A stretch of 64,000 bases of DNA from an uncultured Bacilli bacterium (GTDB lineage Bacteria; Bacillota_I; Bacilli_A; RF39; UBA660). Position 1 is the stretch's first letter. Every line of letters begins with the position of its first letter. A program made the translations under genes and the position numbers. The stretch covers positions 124,001-188,000 of the forward strand of contig CAJUBJ010000003.1 in NCBI GenBank assembly GCA_910584655.1. The letters run 5' to 3'. Below, piece after piece: positions 1-9,809 of the stretch. The notes below the pieces were generated by a model that saw only the letters and a program-made list of their open reading frames with translations, did no database searches and had not been told where the DNA came from.

Positions 1-3000
1 ATTATACAAGATATTTAACTATACCTGCGCCAGAAGCCGATGCTAATGGAGATAGAAAGTTAATTGTTAATTTAAAAGCCAGTTGGGCTGAGGCTACTGT
101 TTATGAACTTAAAGGTAAAACATCTCTTAGTATTTCTAGTGCTATTAATAATGAGAATAATATAAAAGAAAGAGGGATGTATAGTGAATTTATAAACCAA
201 GATGATAGTAATTATTATATTAAAGATTTAAATAATAAATTAGATGAATTAACTTCTATGACTGGTTATTATTATAAAATAGAGCTTGAAGAAGAGTATG
301 ATTCTTCTAATCCTGATTTATATTACAATAATCTAGGCATTAATTGTAAAAACACTAGTTGTAGTATTGAAGAAGGTTTATATAAACTTATACAATCTAA
401 CGATGCTCAAAGTCATATTATTACTAAAAATGATGATGGTACATATAGTACTAATTATGATATTAATAGGTATCATTATTTATCAACTAGAGATACGAAT
501 ATTTGTGAAGCTGCTGTAGCAGACATTCCTTTGAATTTTGTGTTTTCAACTAGTATAAGAAAAGAATTTACTTTTACATTTTTTCATGATGGTGAAACAC
601 GTAATACTAGTAATTTTTTAAAAATAGGTAATGACGTATTTATTAATAATGATGTTGTATTAGAAAATGTTATAATAGGTAATGAAAATAATTATACTAT
701 ATATGCTAATGGTCATAATGTAAAAATTGGTAGAAATGTTAGAACTAAAAAAGAAGGTTCTTATACATGTCGAGGAATATTTTCTGGTATAAAATCAAAT
801 AATCAAACTAATAAAAAAAATAAAGTAATAGTTGAAAGTGGTTATTATAATAATTTATACTTTGGTTCTGGATTGGATAACATTAACAATACTAATTTCA
901 TTTCTCAATATGGTAGCGATTATGATCGAGTTTTAGGTTTAGACAAAGGCAATCTTAAATTAATAGTTGAATCTGCAATAAGTTCTAGTGATAGTAAAAA
1001 AAGTAGCAGTGAAGGTATTATTCCTAATACAAGTGTAACTATAAAAAGTGGAACATACGGAAATGATGTATTTAAAAATGGAATAGTCAATGATTATTAT
1101 ACATATGGAGTCTATGCATCAAATTCGTCTAATTATCATTCAAAGTCTTTAGGAATTTTAAAAATTGAAGGCGGAAAAATTTTTAATGTAAATGGTGGAG
1201 TTGATGTTGATTCTAGTGAAGAAAACAAAAATTCTATTGGTATATATATAACTGGTGGAGATATTCAAAATGTATCTGGTGGAGGAGCTATTGACTCAAC
1301 TTATGGTAATAGAATTGTTTCTATTTCAGGAGGAACTATTCATAATGCTGTATCTGGTGGTAGTAATTCATCAGTAGGTAGTGGAAGTGATAAAGGTCCA
1401 TTGTTTGGTAGTTCTCTTGTATATGTTGGAGGATCTGCTAAGATTGGAGGTACTCCGTTTGTTGATAATCTTTATTCAGTTTCAAAAGTTGGAAGTGTAT
1501 TTGGAGCAGGTCTTGGTAGAGAAAATGAGCAAAGTAATCTAGGTCATGTTTCAAATTCAAAAGTTATTATTAATGGAGGAACAATTACAGGCGATGTTTA
1601 TGGTGGCGGTAATTTTGGTGCTGTAGGATATAGTAAAGATAAATATGGTGTTGCTACTACAGAAATTTATATTAAAGATGGAAATATTGCTGGAAGTGTT
1701 TATGGTGCTGCTAATAGTAATGGATTTAGTAAATTGAATTATAGAACTGATAGTTTAATAAAAATTGATGTTTCAGGCGGAAATATCGAAGGTGGAGTTT
1801 ATGGTGGCTCTAATTCTAGTGGCGATGTTTATGGACAAGTTCAAATAAATTTGATAGGTGGAAAAATTGCAGGCAATATCTATGGAGCTGGTTATGGTAA
1901 AAATACATCAGTAATTGGAGATATAACAATTAATTCTGTTGCCAATCTTAGTTCTAATTCTATTTATGGAGGAAGCTCTTTTGGAAGAGTTGGAAGTGAA
2001 ACTTTCGTTGAACAAAGATATACTTCTACAATAAATATTAACGGTGGAAAAGTACATAGTGTTTATGGTGGAAGTGAAGGTAGCGAAAGTGATGCTACTA
2101 TTGTTCCTAATATTTATGGTAATGCTATTGTTAATGCAAATGGTGGAAGTATAGATACCATATATGGTGCTAATAATATACGTGGTTCTGTAAGTGGAAC
2201 AACAGAAGTTAACGTAAATAGTGGTAATGTTGGAACAGTTTATGGCGGAAGTCATGGTAAAAATGCAAGTTCTAAAGATACAAAAGTAAATATAAATGGT
2301 GGAACAATTGACACTGTTTATGGTGGTGGTGAAGAAGCTTTTTCTGAAACTACTAGTGTTATTGCTAAAGGTGGAGAAATTACATGTAATATTTATGGTG
2401 GTGGAAAATCTGCTGATGCAAATACAACTAATGTAGAATTAAATGGGACTATTTTTACTACTCAAATAGATGAAAGTGTTGGAATAGATAATTCTGAATG
2501 TGGAAATATATTTGGTGGTGGAGAGTCAGCAAATGTAATTGAAACCAATGTTAATGTTAATAGTGGTTCAGTTTTAAATGTATATGGTGGTTCTAATAAA
2601 AAAGGTGGAGTTTCAGCTACTAAAATAGATATTAATTCTGGTTCAATTGTTAATGTGTTTGGTGGAAATAATAAAGATGGTAGTGTTGAGAAAACAGAAA
2701 TAAATATTATAAATGGACAAATTACTGGAGATGTTTTTGGTGGTGGAAATCAAGCCCCTGTTTATGGAAGTACAATTGTAAATATGTATGGTGGTACTGC
2801 TAATAGTGTATATGGTGGTGGAAATAAATCATTTATTGGTAAAGCTTTAATTAAAGATAATGGCGAATTAGATGAAGAAAATACAAATAGCAGTATTGAT
2901 AGTAGAGAGGGTATGACTGAAGTAAACATTATAGGTGGAAATATTAATAAAAATGTTTACGGTTCTGGAAATGCGTCATTCGTATATGGAAATACACTTT

Positions 3001-6000
3001 TGAATATTGGTTCCTCAGCTTTAAATGAAGAAGATGAGAAAGTTAATAAAGATATTACAATAGGTGGTAGTGTATTTGGTGGTAGTGAAACAAATGCTAA
3101 TGAAGATAATATTTATAATTATAGTTCTATTGGAGTTAGTGGAAGTGCTACTATTAATATTGATGGAAGTGATTATGTTTTAGATGATATATCTACACTT
3201 CGTATAAAGGGATCTATATATGGTTCTGGTAATAACTCTAATACTAGCGGTAATAAAGTTTTAAATATTTCTAACTATGGAACAAAGACTTCATTGGTTT
3301 CATCTTTATCTCTACAAAGATTTAATAAAGTTTATTTAACAGATTCTAATTTTGAATTAATTGGAGATAGAGATAGAGCGTCTGGTAATAATTATATTTA
3401 TTCATTGATTAGAGTAGATGAATTATATTTATTAGGTTCAGAAAGTGAAAATAATTTAACTGGTACAAGTCTGTATATAAAAAGTGGTTCAACTTTTTTA
3501 AGTACTTGGTATAGTGGAACATTGGAAAATGGCAAATTTGTACCACAAGAAACTATTGAAGTAGATAATAAATTAGTTAATAAAAAATCAAATAATAAGT
3601 TATATATGTTTACTAATAAACTTCTATCTGTTTCTAAAACAGAATTCCCTGATAGAGAATTTTCTGGTCCTGGACAAATTAATGGTATGACTTTCTTAGG
3701 AATGTATTCTATTAATAGAGATGGAGAATATAAAACGGGAGTTTATGGAGATTATATAACTGGAAACATTATTGATAAGTCTAAAAATGAAGAAATAAGT
3801 AGTGTTGATTATACTTATGTTTTTGGAGCAAGAAATACAAAACAATCTTATCAAGAACAAATTAAAACTAATGGTTTTTATACTAATGTGTCTATAGGGG
3901 ATTCTAATGGTGAAGAATATGTTATACGTCAAAAGTACGTTGATGTAACGCCAAAGAACGATACTACTAATTATTATGAATGGAGAATTGGTGATGTTCC
4001 ACCAGAGATAGATGTTCCATTAATTGCTAGTAGATATTCAGTTAAAGGTGTTTCTAGTGCCAGTCTTTCTATTGATGCTTTGAGAGAAAAAATTGGAGAT
4101 GAAGATTTAGAGTGGCGAGATGCTACTATGGAAATCTTTGAAGTTAAAACAGATGATTTTAAAGCTGAATCTCCAAATGTAAAAGAAGCTTATGATTTAT
4201 ATTTAGTTGATAAGAGTGAAATAGGAACATATAATTTAGATAATAAAGATGAAAATAGTGAAAAACCAGGAAATAGTGTTATAGATGCCAATCAATATTT
4301 TGCTTTATCTTTAGGTACAACTTCTACAGGATGGTTAGATAATTATAATACAAGTATTTATAATGAAGGATATACAAAACTAGATGGTAATGATATTTAT
4401 GGAGATGACTTCTGTACTATAGGTGATGGTGGAGATTGTGTTGGAAATAATTTATATTTATATGATTCAACACGTAATCAAAGATCTTTATCATTCTATT
4501 TACATCATTCAAAAAATCTTGATTTTTCAGTGGCTGGTATTACTGATACTGAGATTTTATCTGTTTCTTTAGGAAAAGTTATTATATATGCTAAATTTAC
4601 TAATCCACATGCTGATCCAACTGATGCAAAAGGAAGTGTAATAGTTAGTTTTAATGTAAATATTTCTATGGAAGATGGAGATAAAGATGCATATGGTTCA
4701 TCAATAGCACCAGGTAAGAAATATGATGTTTTTCAAAATTCTATTCCAGCAATTACTACTGATAGTTCATTTAGTATATATCAGTCATTATACTTAGATA
4801 TGAATGCGAAAAAACTTGGTAGTACTTCAGACGAGACTTGGAGTGTTGAAGAAGTTTATGGTGAAGGTAATTATAGAGCTTTAAGATCGAGTTATAATTT
4901 CCCTGTTGGTACAAGAATAACAATGCTTGATTTAGCTTATAAGGAACAATATTTCTATGACGTTGATGGAAGTGATCATAGAATAGCTGATGAATTATAT
5001 CAATATAAACTTAGTGATTTTTATAAAATGGGTAATGAGACTAAAAAGATAAAATATGATGATGATATGAATGGTAGAAAAAGTACAAAGTATTATCATA
5101 CTGAGGAAGTTAATGGTACAACAATGGAAATTGGAACTGAAGAATTTGTTTTTATCATTGATTTTTCGAATGTTGAAGATGATGAACATAAGAATAAAAA
5201 TAATGTTTCTTATTATTTATCGATGGCTTTATTAAAAGCTGATGGTTCTATTATTCTTGAGACTCAAAAAGATCCTAAGGCTGAGATGATTTATAATTTA
5301 TATTCTTATACAAAAGCTGAGTTAAAAACAGATGGTGGATTTATAATAGATGAAAATAAAAAGAGTAAAAGTGCATCAATATATGCTAAACAAAAGATTG
5401 ATTTAGAACTAGATACAGTTGTAAAAGTTTTTAACAATGATGCAGAAACTAGTGCTATAACTACTATTTTTGATGATTATAAATTGGGAGCTAACATAAA
5501 GATTTCTCGAGCTAAAACAGATGAAGAAGGCAATATAATTATGGAAGATGGTTCAATTGTATATGAAGATATTCCTGAAAATGATAATTTGTTGGGCTTA
5601 GTTTTATCTGTTAATAAAGAAAATTTTTATCCACAAAAAGATCATTCAATTAGAGTTAAGTTAGCTGGTAGGGTAACTGGTTTAACTTCAATGGTAAATT
5701 TTGATTTTTCTAATTCTAATTTGAAACCTGGTAAATATAAAATAGATGTAGAAACATTTGCTTCTTATGATGGTCTTTATTATGGTGATTCTGAGGTTTC
5801 ACATAGTTCTTATGAGTTAACATTACTTAATGATGAATATGGTCTTGATGTTAAGGTTGAAGATTCTTCTCAGATGACTCATGATGTAAATAGTGGACAG
5901 GATAAGAATGGTAATAATGTGATTACATATAAAATTCAAACTAAAAATGGTTTAGCAAACCCTAATTTAAAAGTTTCGTTACAAAGAAGAGATGATGAAT

Positions 6001-6335
6001 CTTATAGTCTTCAATTTATTGAGAAAAATTTATCTGATATAGCAACAGGATATTCATTTAATAATGTTGAAATGAATGACTTGAGTACAGCATGTATTGA
6101 TAATTCTTGTTATGTTGGTGAAGTTAATAAAGATATCGTTGTTCAAGATTCTGAATTTAAATTAGTTTTAAAAAGTGGACCAAGTGAAGAAGACAGAAAT
6201 AATCCTTCAGAAGCTTTATGGAAGTCTGGAACTTATAGAATTGTATTTACTATGTATGATGGTGAAACTCCAATTGGTAGTGTTTATGAATATTTGATAA
6301 TTAGAGATTTAGGTGTTGAAAGGAGTGGTAGTTAA
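1..6335 (+). CDS. Giant glycine-repeat (beta-helix) surface protein, 5' end missing
   Basis: The reading frame is open from base 3 with no stop, so the gene starts left of the window; the first ATG (177) is only internal. At least 2,110 residues are present. The centre carries about 18 degenerate repeats ending in a V/I-Y/F-G-G/A/S core, each preceded by a GG-x-I-x-G strand, the pattern of a right-handed parallel beta-helix as in adhesins. After the repeats come roughly 1,000 residues of mixed beta-rich sequence rich in D, N, S and Y. The C-terminus shows no LPXTG motif and no membrane helix, so anchoring is not evident. A 40-residue gene follows 2 bases later. The role is probably adhesin or surface layer component; this is inferred from architecture only. 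Confidence 0.75.
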   Translation, partial: YTRYLTIPAPEADANGDRKLIVNLKASWAEATVYELKGKTSLSISSAINNENNIKERGMYSEFINQDDSNYYIKDLNNKLDELTSMTGYYYKIELEEEYDSSNPDLYYNNLGINCKNTSCSIEEGLYKLIQSNDAQSHIITKNDDGTYSTNYDINRYHYLSTRDTNICEAAVADIPLNFVFSTSIRKEFTFTFFHDGETRNTSNFLKIGNDVFINNDVVLENVIIGNENNYTIYANGHNVKIGRNVRTKKEGSYTCRGIFSGIKSNNQTNKKNKVIVESGYYNNLYFGSGLDNINNTNFISQYGSDYDRVLGLDKGNLKLIVESAISSSDSKKSSSEGIIPNTSVTIKSGTYGNDVFKNGIVNDYYTYGVYASNSSNYHSKSLGILKIEGGKIFNVNGGVDVDSSEENKNSIGIYITGGDIQNVSGGGAIDSTYGNRIVSISGGTIHNAVSGGSNSSVGSGSDKGPLFGSSLVYVGGSAKIGGTPFVDNLYSVSKVGSVFGAGLGRENEQSNLGHVSNSKVIINGGTITGDVYGGGNFGAVGYSKDKYGVATTEIYIKDGNIAGSVYGAANSNGFSKLNYRTDSLIKIDVSGGNIEGGVYGGSNSSGDVYGQVQINLIGGKIAGNIYGAGYGKNTSVIGDITINSVANLSSNSIYGGSSFGRVGSETFVEQRYTSTININGGKVHSVYGGSEGSESDATIVPNIYGNAIVNANGGSIDTIYGANNIRGSVSGTTEVNVNSGNVGTVYGGSHGKNASSKDTKVNINGGTIDTVYGGGEEAFSETTSVIAKGGEITCNIYGGGKSADANTTNVELNGTIFTTQIDESVGIDNSECGNIFGGGESANVIETNVNVNSGSVLNVYGGSNKKGGVSATKIDINSGSIVNVFGGNNKDGSVEKTEINIINGQITGDVFGGGNQAPVYGSTIVNMYGGTANSVYGGGNKSFIGKALIKDNGELDEENTNSSIDSREGMTEVNIIGGNINKNVYGSGNASFVYGNTLLNIGSSALNEEDEKVNKDITIGGSVFGGSETNANEDNIYNYSSIGVSGSATINIDGSDYVLDDISTLRIKGSIYGSGNNSNTSGNKVLNISNYGTKTSLVSSLSLQRFNKVYLTDSNFELIGDRDRASGNNYIYSLIRVDELYLLGSESENNLTGTSLYIKSGSTFLSTWYSGTLENGKFVPQETIEVDNKLVNKKSNNKLYMFTNKLLSVSKTEFPDREFSGPGQINGMTFLGMYSINRDGEYKTGVYGDYITGNIIDKSKNEEISSVDYTYVFGARNTKQSYQEQIKTNGFYTNVSIGDSNGEEYVIRQKYVDVTPKNDTTNYYEWRIGDVPPEIDVPLIASRYSVKGVSSASLSIDALREKIGDEDLEWRDATMEIFEVKTDDFKAESPNVKEAYDLYLVDKSEIGTYNLDNKDENSEKPGNSVIDANQYFALSLGTTSTGWLDNYNTSIYNEGYTKLDGNDIYGDDFCTIGDGGDCVGNNLYLYDSTRNQRSLSFYLHHSKNLDFSVAGITDTEILSVSLGKVIIYAKFTNPHADPTDAKGSVIVSFNVNISMEDGDKDAYGSSIAPGKKYDVFQNSIPAITTDSSFSIYQSLYLDMNAKKLGSTSDETWSVEEVYGEGNYRALRSSYNFPVGTRITMLDLAYKEQYFYDVDGSDHRIADELYQYKLSDFYKMGNETKKIKYDDDMNGRKSTKYYHTEEVNGTTMEIGTEEFVFIIDFSNVEDDEHKNKNNVSYYLSMALLKADGSIILETQKDPKAEMIYNLYSYTKAELKTDGGFIIDENKKSKSASIYAKQKIDLELDTVVKVFNNDAETSAITTIFDDYKLGANIKISRAKTDEEGNIIMEDGSIVYEDIPENDNLLGLVLSVNKENFYPQKDHSIRVKLAGRVTGLTSMVNFDFSNSNLKPGKYKIDVETFASYDGLYYGDSEVSHSSYELTLLNDEYGLDVKVEDSSQMTHDVNSGQDKNGNNVITYKIQTKNGLANPNLKVSLQRRDDESYSLQFIEKNLSDIATGYSFNNVEMNDLSTACIDNSCYVGEVNKDIVVQDSEFKLVLKSGPSEEDRNNPSEALWKSGTYRIVFTMYDGETPIGSVYEYLIIRDLGVERSGS
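1590..3235 (+). repeat. Glycine-rich beta-helix repeat array inside the giant surface gene
   Basis: About 18 imperfect units of roughly 20-40 residues, each ending in VYGGG, IYGAG, VYGGS, VFGGN or similar. At DNA level the units share tatggtggt-like segments but are diverged, so this is an old protein repeat rather than a recent tandem duplication. Confidence 0.75.
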
Positions 6336-6337
6336 TT

Positions 6338-6460
6338 ATGGAAATTAAAGTTGAAGATCTTGATTTTAGTGAACTAATAACATTATTTAAAGCGATGCAA
6401 GAGTTTGTTGAATTCTTAGAAAACGAAGAAAATACTGAAGTAGAGAAGAGGAAAAAATAA
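6338..6460 (+). CDS. Small acidic 40-residue protein
   Basis: This short gene lies two bases after the stop of the giant surface gene, behind the AAAGGAG at 6319-6325. It encodes 40 residues beginning MEIKVEDLDFSELITLF and ending in a charged EVEKRKK tail. Its stop overlaps the next start as TAATG (6458-6462), a translational-coupling arrangement. The protein is acidic and probably helical, with no membrane segment. I do not recognise the family. The tight packing on both sides argues that it is a real gene rather than spacer. Confidence 0.55.
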   Translation: MEIKVEDLDFSELITLFKAMQEFVEFLENEENTEVEKRKK

Positions 6461-8028
6461 TGGGAATAAAGAGATTAGAAGATTTTAATCATGATGTAGA
6501 AATTGCTAAAGAAGTCCTTTCAAGTATGCCAATTAATAATTTAAAGAATTTAAATCTATATAAAAATAAAGTAAAAGAATATAAAGATGAATATTCAGTT
6601 TATAGAGATTTGTTATTTAGAGAGATGAAGACTAGATGCAATAATTATTTGAATTTTAGTCCAGTAGGTAGAATAGATTTAATAAAAAATGAATTATTGG
6701 GTTATAAAGATTTAGGTCTTTTTAACCCAATAAATACTCCTTTTGAAAAAATGGGATTTGATACATTATTATATAGTTTAACGCATTATTATAAGAATGA
6801 TTTGGCAGCTGTTAATGCTGATATAAAAGAAGCATTAAGTAAGTTTGAATTAGTTGGAATAACTTTGACAGAAAATGATTTTGTATATAGTAATTATGCA
6901 AGAAAATATATGAAAGAGTTATTAGTTAATGATGAATTAGAAAGAATGAAAGATATATTTGAAGATTTGCATTGGAAATGTCCTGATGTTATTTCTCATA
7001 TTGAAACTAGTTTAAGAATATTATTTAATAAAAATATTAAAAGTTTTGAAAAATATATTGAAGATAGGAAAAAAGAGGTAATTTTAGATAATCTAACGTA
7101 TGATGATTATGTAATTAAGCGTGGTAATTTAGTTAAAGAATTGTATGATTTAGAAAATTATGAAAATAGTATTTTAGTTAATAAATTTATGGAAGGTAAA
7201 TTATTATTTAATGATTATTCTATTATTAATGTTAGCAAATGTTATTCTAAATTTTTAGGTGATAATTGTGACATAAATAAAGGAAAAAATAAATTATCTG
7301 ATTTTAAAAATCTTTTATATAATTTGAGAGAATACGAGTATTATTTAAAATATTCTTATGTATTAGATGATATGAAAGTTAAATATGCTGATAAAGCAAA
7401 TCATCAAGGAGAAACTGCTAAATTAAATAAAGAAATAAATGCTTTAGTAGATGATTTGGCTAAATTGACTGCTGAAATAAATGATGGTAGTGGAAAAGGT
7501 TTCTGGTTCTTTAAGAAAAAAGTTGATATAGAAGAACATTATTTGACTATTAATGAGAAGGTTAAAGAATTAGATGAAAAGTATGAAGCATATGATAATG
7601 CTTTATTTATGGAAAAGATTAATACATATATTACTAGTACTTCATCTGTTTATGATGTATTTAAGTTTGCTTATTCATTTAAGGGATATTTGAGAAATTG
7701 TATTAAAGGACATGAAGATAATGTAGATATTAATCAAATTAAGGAAACTGTTAAAGATTTTGAAAAGTTTTTGATGGATCCTAATTTAAATGTTTTAAAA
7801 AATATTGTTTTTAGTGTTGATAATGATATTGCGATGATTATAATGGATCATTATAAGATGTTAGAAATAAATGTTAAAAAAGATGAACTTACTCGTGATG
7901 GAATTGCCGATATGAGAAAATCTTTGGAAGTAATTATTAATAGTCAATATTTGGAAAAATATGGATTAACAATTAATTTTATTTCAGATTTATTTGAATG
8001 TAAAAAGATTATTGAAATGTACAAATAA
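6460..8028 (+). CDS. Coiled-coil protein of unknown function
   Basis: A 522-residue protein, rich in K, E, L and N, predicted almost wholly helical with heptad-like stretches around residues 320-395. It has no signal peptide or membrane segment, so it should be cytoplasmic. The ATG at 6460 overlaps the preceding stop, and a terminator follows directly, so it ends the transcription unit of the giant surface protein. I do not recognise the family. The context suggests an accessory to the surface proteins (inference). Confidence 0.6.
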   Translation: MGIKRLEDFNHDVEIAKEVLSSMPINNLKNLNLYKNKVKEYKDEYSVYRDLLFREMKTRCNNYLNFSPVGRIDLIKNELLGYKDLGLFNPINTPFEKMGFDTLLYSLTHYYKNDLAAVNADIKEALSKFELVGITLTENDFVYSNYARKYMKELLVNDELERMKDIFEDLHWKCPDVISHIETSLRILFNKNIKSFEKYIEDRKKEVILDNLTYDDYVIKRGNLVKELYDLENYENSILVNKFMEGKLLFNDYSIINVSKCYSKFLGDNCDINKGKNKLSDFKNLLYNLREYEYYLKYSYVLDDMKVKYADKANHQGETAKLNKEINALVDDLAKLTAEINDGSGKGFWFFKKKVDIEEHYLTINEKVKELDEKYEAYDNALFMEKINTYITSTSSVYDVFKFAYSFKGYLRNCIKGHEDNVDINQIKETVKDFEKFLMDPNLNVLKNIVFSVDNDIAMIIMDHYKMLEINVKKDELTRDGIADMRKSLEVIINSQYLEKYGLTINFISDLFECKKIIEMYK

Positions 8029-8051
8029 AAGACCTGTTTTGGTCTTTTTTT
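8026..8051 (+). terminator. Intrinsic terminator
   Basis: Stem AAAGACC, loop tgtttt, then GGTCTTT continuing into a T run. It separates the giant-surface-protein unit from the signal-peptidase operon. Confidence 0.85.
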
Positions 8052-8079
8052 GACGTTGAAAGTATTGAATTAATATGAT
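8050..8079 (+). promoter_or_regulatory. Sigma-A type promoter for the signal-peptidase/TasA-like operon
   Basis: TTGACG at 8050-8055, 18-base spacer, TATGAT at 8074-8079. The -35 begins in the T tail of the preceding terminator. The GGTGA ribosome site at 8091 precedes the ATG at 8102. Confidence 0.65.
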
Positions 8080-8101
8080 AAAATTAGTATGGTGATAATA
8101 T

Positions 8102-8635
8102 ATGAAAAGTACGCTTAAATCAATTGTAAAAATATTATTAATTGTGTTTGCAATTTTATATGCAGGAGTAGCAATATTTGTTACAGTTTGTTTACTTAAT
8201 TTTAATGATCAAAGAATAACTGAATTAGGAGATATTTCTATTGTTATAGTAAATGATGAGTTTTCTAACGAATATAAAAAAGGAGATTTATTATTTTTAA
8301 ATAGAAGTAAGGAGGAGGCTTCTAAGGTAGAGGTTGGAGATTATATATTTTTCTATAATCCTTCAGAGAATGGTGTAATTAATTATGCAGAAGTAAATGA
8401 TATAACTACATCAAACAGTAATAAAATATTTGTTTTAGCTGATAATTATAATGTTTATTATGATTATTATGTTGGTGCTGAACCTTTAAATATGAAAGGT
8501 TTTGGTAATATTCTTTCTGTTTTAGAATCACAACTTGGGTTCTTAATCTTAATTATTTTGCCAACTATGGTAGCTATCATATTTGAAATTTATGCAATTA
8601 TTATAGAAGTTGTTGAACTTAAGAAAGAGGTATAG
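8102..8635 (+). CDS. Signal-peptidase-like membrane protein lacking catalytic Ser and His
   Basis: A 177-residue protein with an N-terminal membrane helix (about 10-33) and a C-terminal hydrophobic helix (about 147-170), the layout of SipW/ER-type signal peptidases. Against its two relatives in this locus, the SGSM box is replaced by NDEF (residues 51-54, so the Ser becomes E53). The THR box becomes NYA (His becomes Y95), and only the Asp (D114 in LADN) is kept. The downstream GDLLFL beta-strand is conserved, which fixes the alignment. It is probably a non-catalytic homologue, perhaps a chaperone or partner of the active peptidase encoded two genes later. First gene of a packed operon; only two bases separate it from the next gene. 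Confidence 0.65.
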   Translation: MKSTLKSIVKILLIVFAILYAGVAIFVTVCLLNFNDQRITELGDISIVIVNDEFSNEYKKGDLLFLNRSKEEASKVEVGDYIFFYNPSENGVINYAEVNDITTSNSNKIFVLADNYNVYYDYYVGAEPLNMKGFGNILSVLESQLGFLILIILPTMVAIIFEIYAIIIEVVELKKEV

Positions 8636-8637
8636 TT

Positions 8638-9291
8638 ATGAATAGGAAGATTAATACTCTTTTAATATTATCTTTCTTATTTGTAGTAATTGTAGGTGGT
8701 TCTTATGCCTATAGTAAATATACTTCTAATACGAAAGGTTCTATCGATGCTGATATAGCAAAATGGAATATTTCAGTAAATGATTGCAATATAGTTAATC
8801 CTGATACTAATACAAATAGTGAATGTTTTGAGCAAGTTGTCGAAGAAGATGGAGAAACAATTACATTGAAGCGTAACTTTAATATAACGGATATAACTTA
8901 TGATAATAATGGAAATGGTAGTATTACAAATAATAAAATTGGACCTGGATCTACTGGATATTTTAAATTAAAAATAAGACCTAATGATACAGAAGTTTCC
9001 ATAAAATATAATCTTAAAGTATCAGTGGGACCTAAAAATGATTTTATTAAATTGTATCGAATAGGTCCTGATAGTGATGAAAAGATACTTATAGATGAAG
9101 AAGGATATAGTAATGTAATAAAGTACTCTACTGATAATAAAAATTATGAAGATGAGATTACTATAATTGTTGATTGGGAAAATGATGATAGTAACAATGA
9201 ATATGATTCAGCAATAGGAGTAGATAGTGATGGAACTAATCCTGTATTAAGTATTCCAATTTCAATAAGTTTTGAGCAATTTAAAGGTTAA
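8638..9291 (+). CDS. TasA/camelysin-like secreted protein (1)
   Basis: A 217-residue protein with a SipW-type signal peptide: hydrophobic core at residues 9-21, then GSYAYSKYTSN with likely cleavage after an A. Directly after comes AKWNISVND, a W-N motif shared with two other members of this locus (at 15948 and on the minus strand at 17266). The body is beta-rich and has a KIGPGSTGYFKLKI segment that closely parallels KIAPDSTGNFEINL in the minus-strand member. It is probably an extracellular fibre or matrix subunit processed by the peptidase encoded next. The family call rests on the signal peptide, motif and neighbourhood, not on a search. Confidence 0.6.
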   Translation: MNRKINTLLILSFLFVVIVGGSYAYSKYTSNTKGSIDADIAKWNISVNDCNIVNPDTNTNSECFEQVVEEDGETITLKRNFNITDITYDNNGNGSITNNKIGPGSTGYFKLKIRPNDTEVSIKYNLKVSVGPKNDFIKLYRIGPDSDEKILIDEEGYSNVIKYSTDNKNYEDEITIIVDWENDDSNNEYDSAIGVDSDGTNPVLSIPISISFEQFKG

Positions 9292-9293
9292 TA

Positions 9294-9809
9294 ATGAAAA
9301 TTTTAAATAAAATTGTAGATGTTGTATTAAATATTTTAATTTTGATAGTATTTTTATTTTTATTGGTGGCTATATATAATTTCTTTCAGTTAAATATTAT
9401 GAAAAAACAATATATAAATTATTTTGGGTATAGTTATTTTGAAATATTAAGTGGAAGTATGGAAGATGAAATACAAGTTGGGGATTATGTTTTTGTTAAA
9501 ATTACAAAAGATGTAGAAGAAAAAGATATAATATCATTTGTAGATAATGAAGATGTTATTACACATAGAATAGTGAAAATAGATGAAGATGAGATTATTA
9601 CTAAAGGAGATAATAACAATGCTACTGATGAACCAATAAATAAAAATCAAGTAATTGGTAAAGTTGTTTATATAGGTAAATCTTATGGTAAATTTCTAAA
9701 TGTAGTTACTAATCCATATGTTTTTATTCCTTTTTTTGCTACTATATTGTTTTTTAGCTTAGCGATGTCTGATGGAAAGAAGAAAGGTGATGTAGATGAG
9801 ACGATTTAA
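9294..9809 (+). CDS. sipW: SipW-type signal peptidase I (catalytically complete)
   Basis: A 171-residue protein with membrane helices at about 8-30 and 141-160. It carries the archaeal/ER-type catalytic set: S55 in SGSM (53-56), H91 in THR where bacterial enzymes have Lys, and D106 in KGDN. SipW of Bacillus subtilis, which matures TasA and TapA, has this architecture. It lies between two TasA-like genes, so these are its expected substrates. The start at 9294 follows AAAGG; the 3' end overlaps the next gene by 14 bases. Confidence 0.85.
   Translation: MKILNKIVDVVLNILILIVFLFLLVAIYNFFQLNIMKKQYINYFGYSYFEILSGSMEDEIQVGDYVFVKITKDVEEKDIISFVDNEDVITHRIVKIDEDEIITKGDNNNATDEPINKNQVIGKVVYIGKSYGKFLNVVTNPYVFIPFFATILFFSLAMSDGKKKGDVDETI

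Noticed and set aside
1908..2255. Open frame on the minus strand within the giant repeat gene (also 3696-3932 and 4995-5189)
   Set aside because: Ser/Thr/Ile-rich translations typical of the reverse of Gly/Asn-rich coding; no ribosome site and full overlap with a strong gene.
6338..8028. Small gene plus larger gene as a toxin-antitoxin pair
   Set aside because: The larger protein is a 522-residue coiled-coil protein with no toxin motif; the operon belongs to the giant surface protein.
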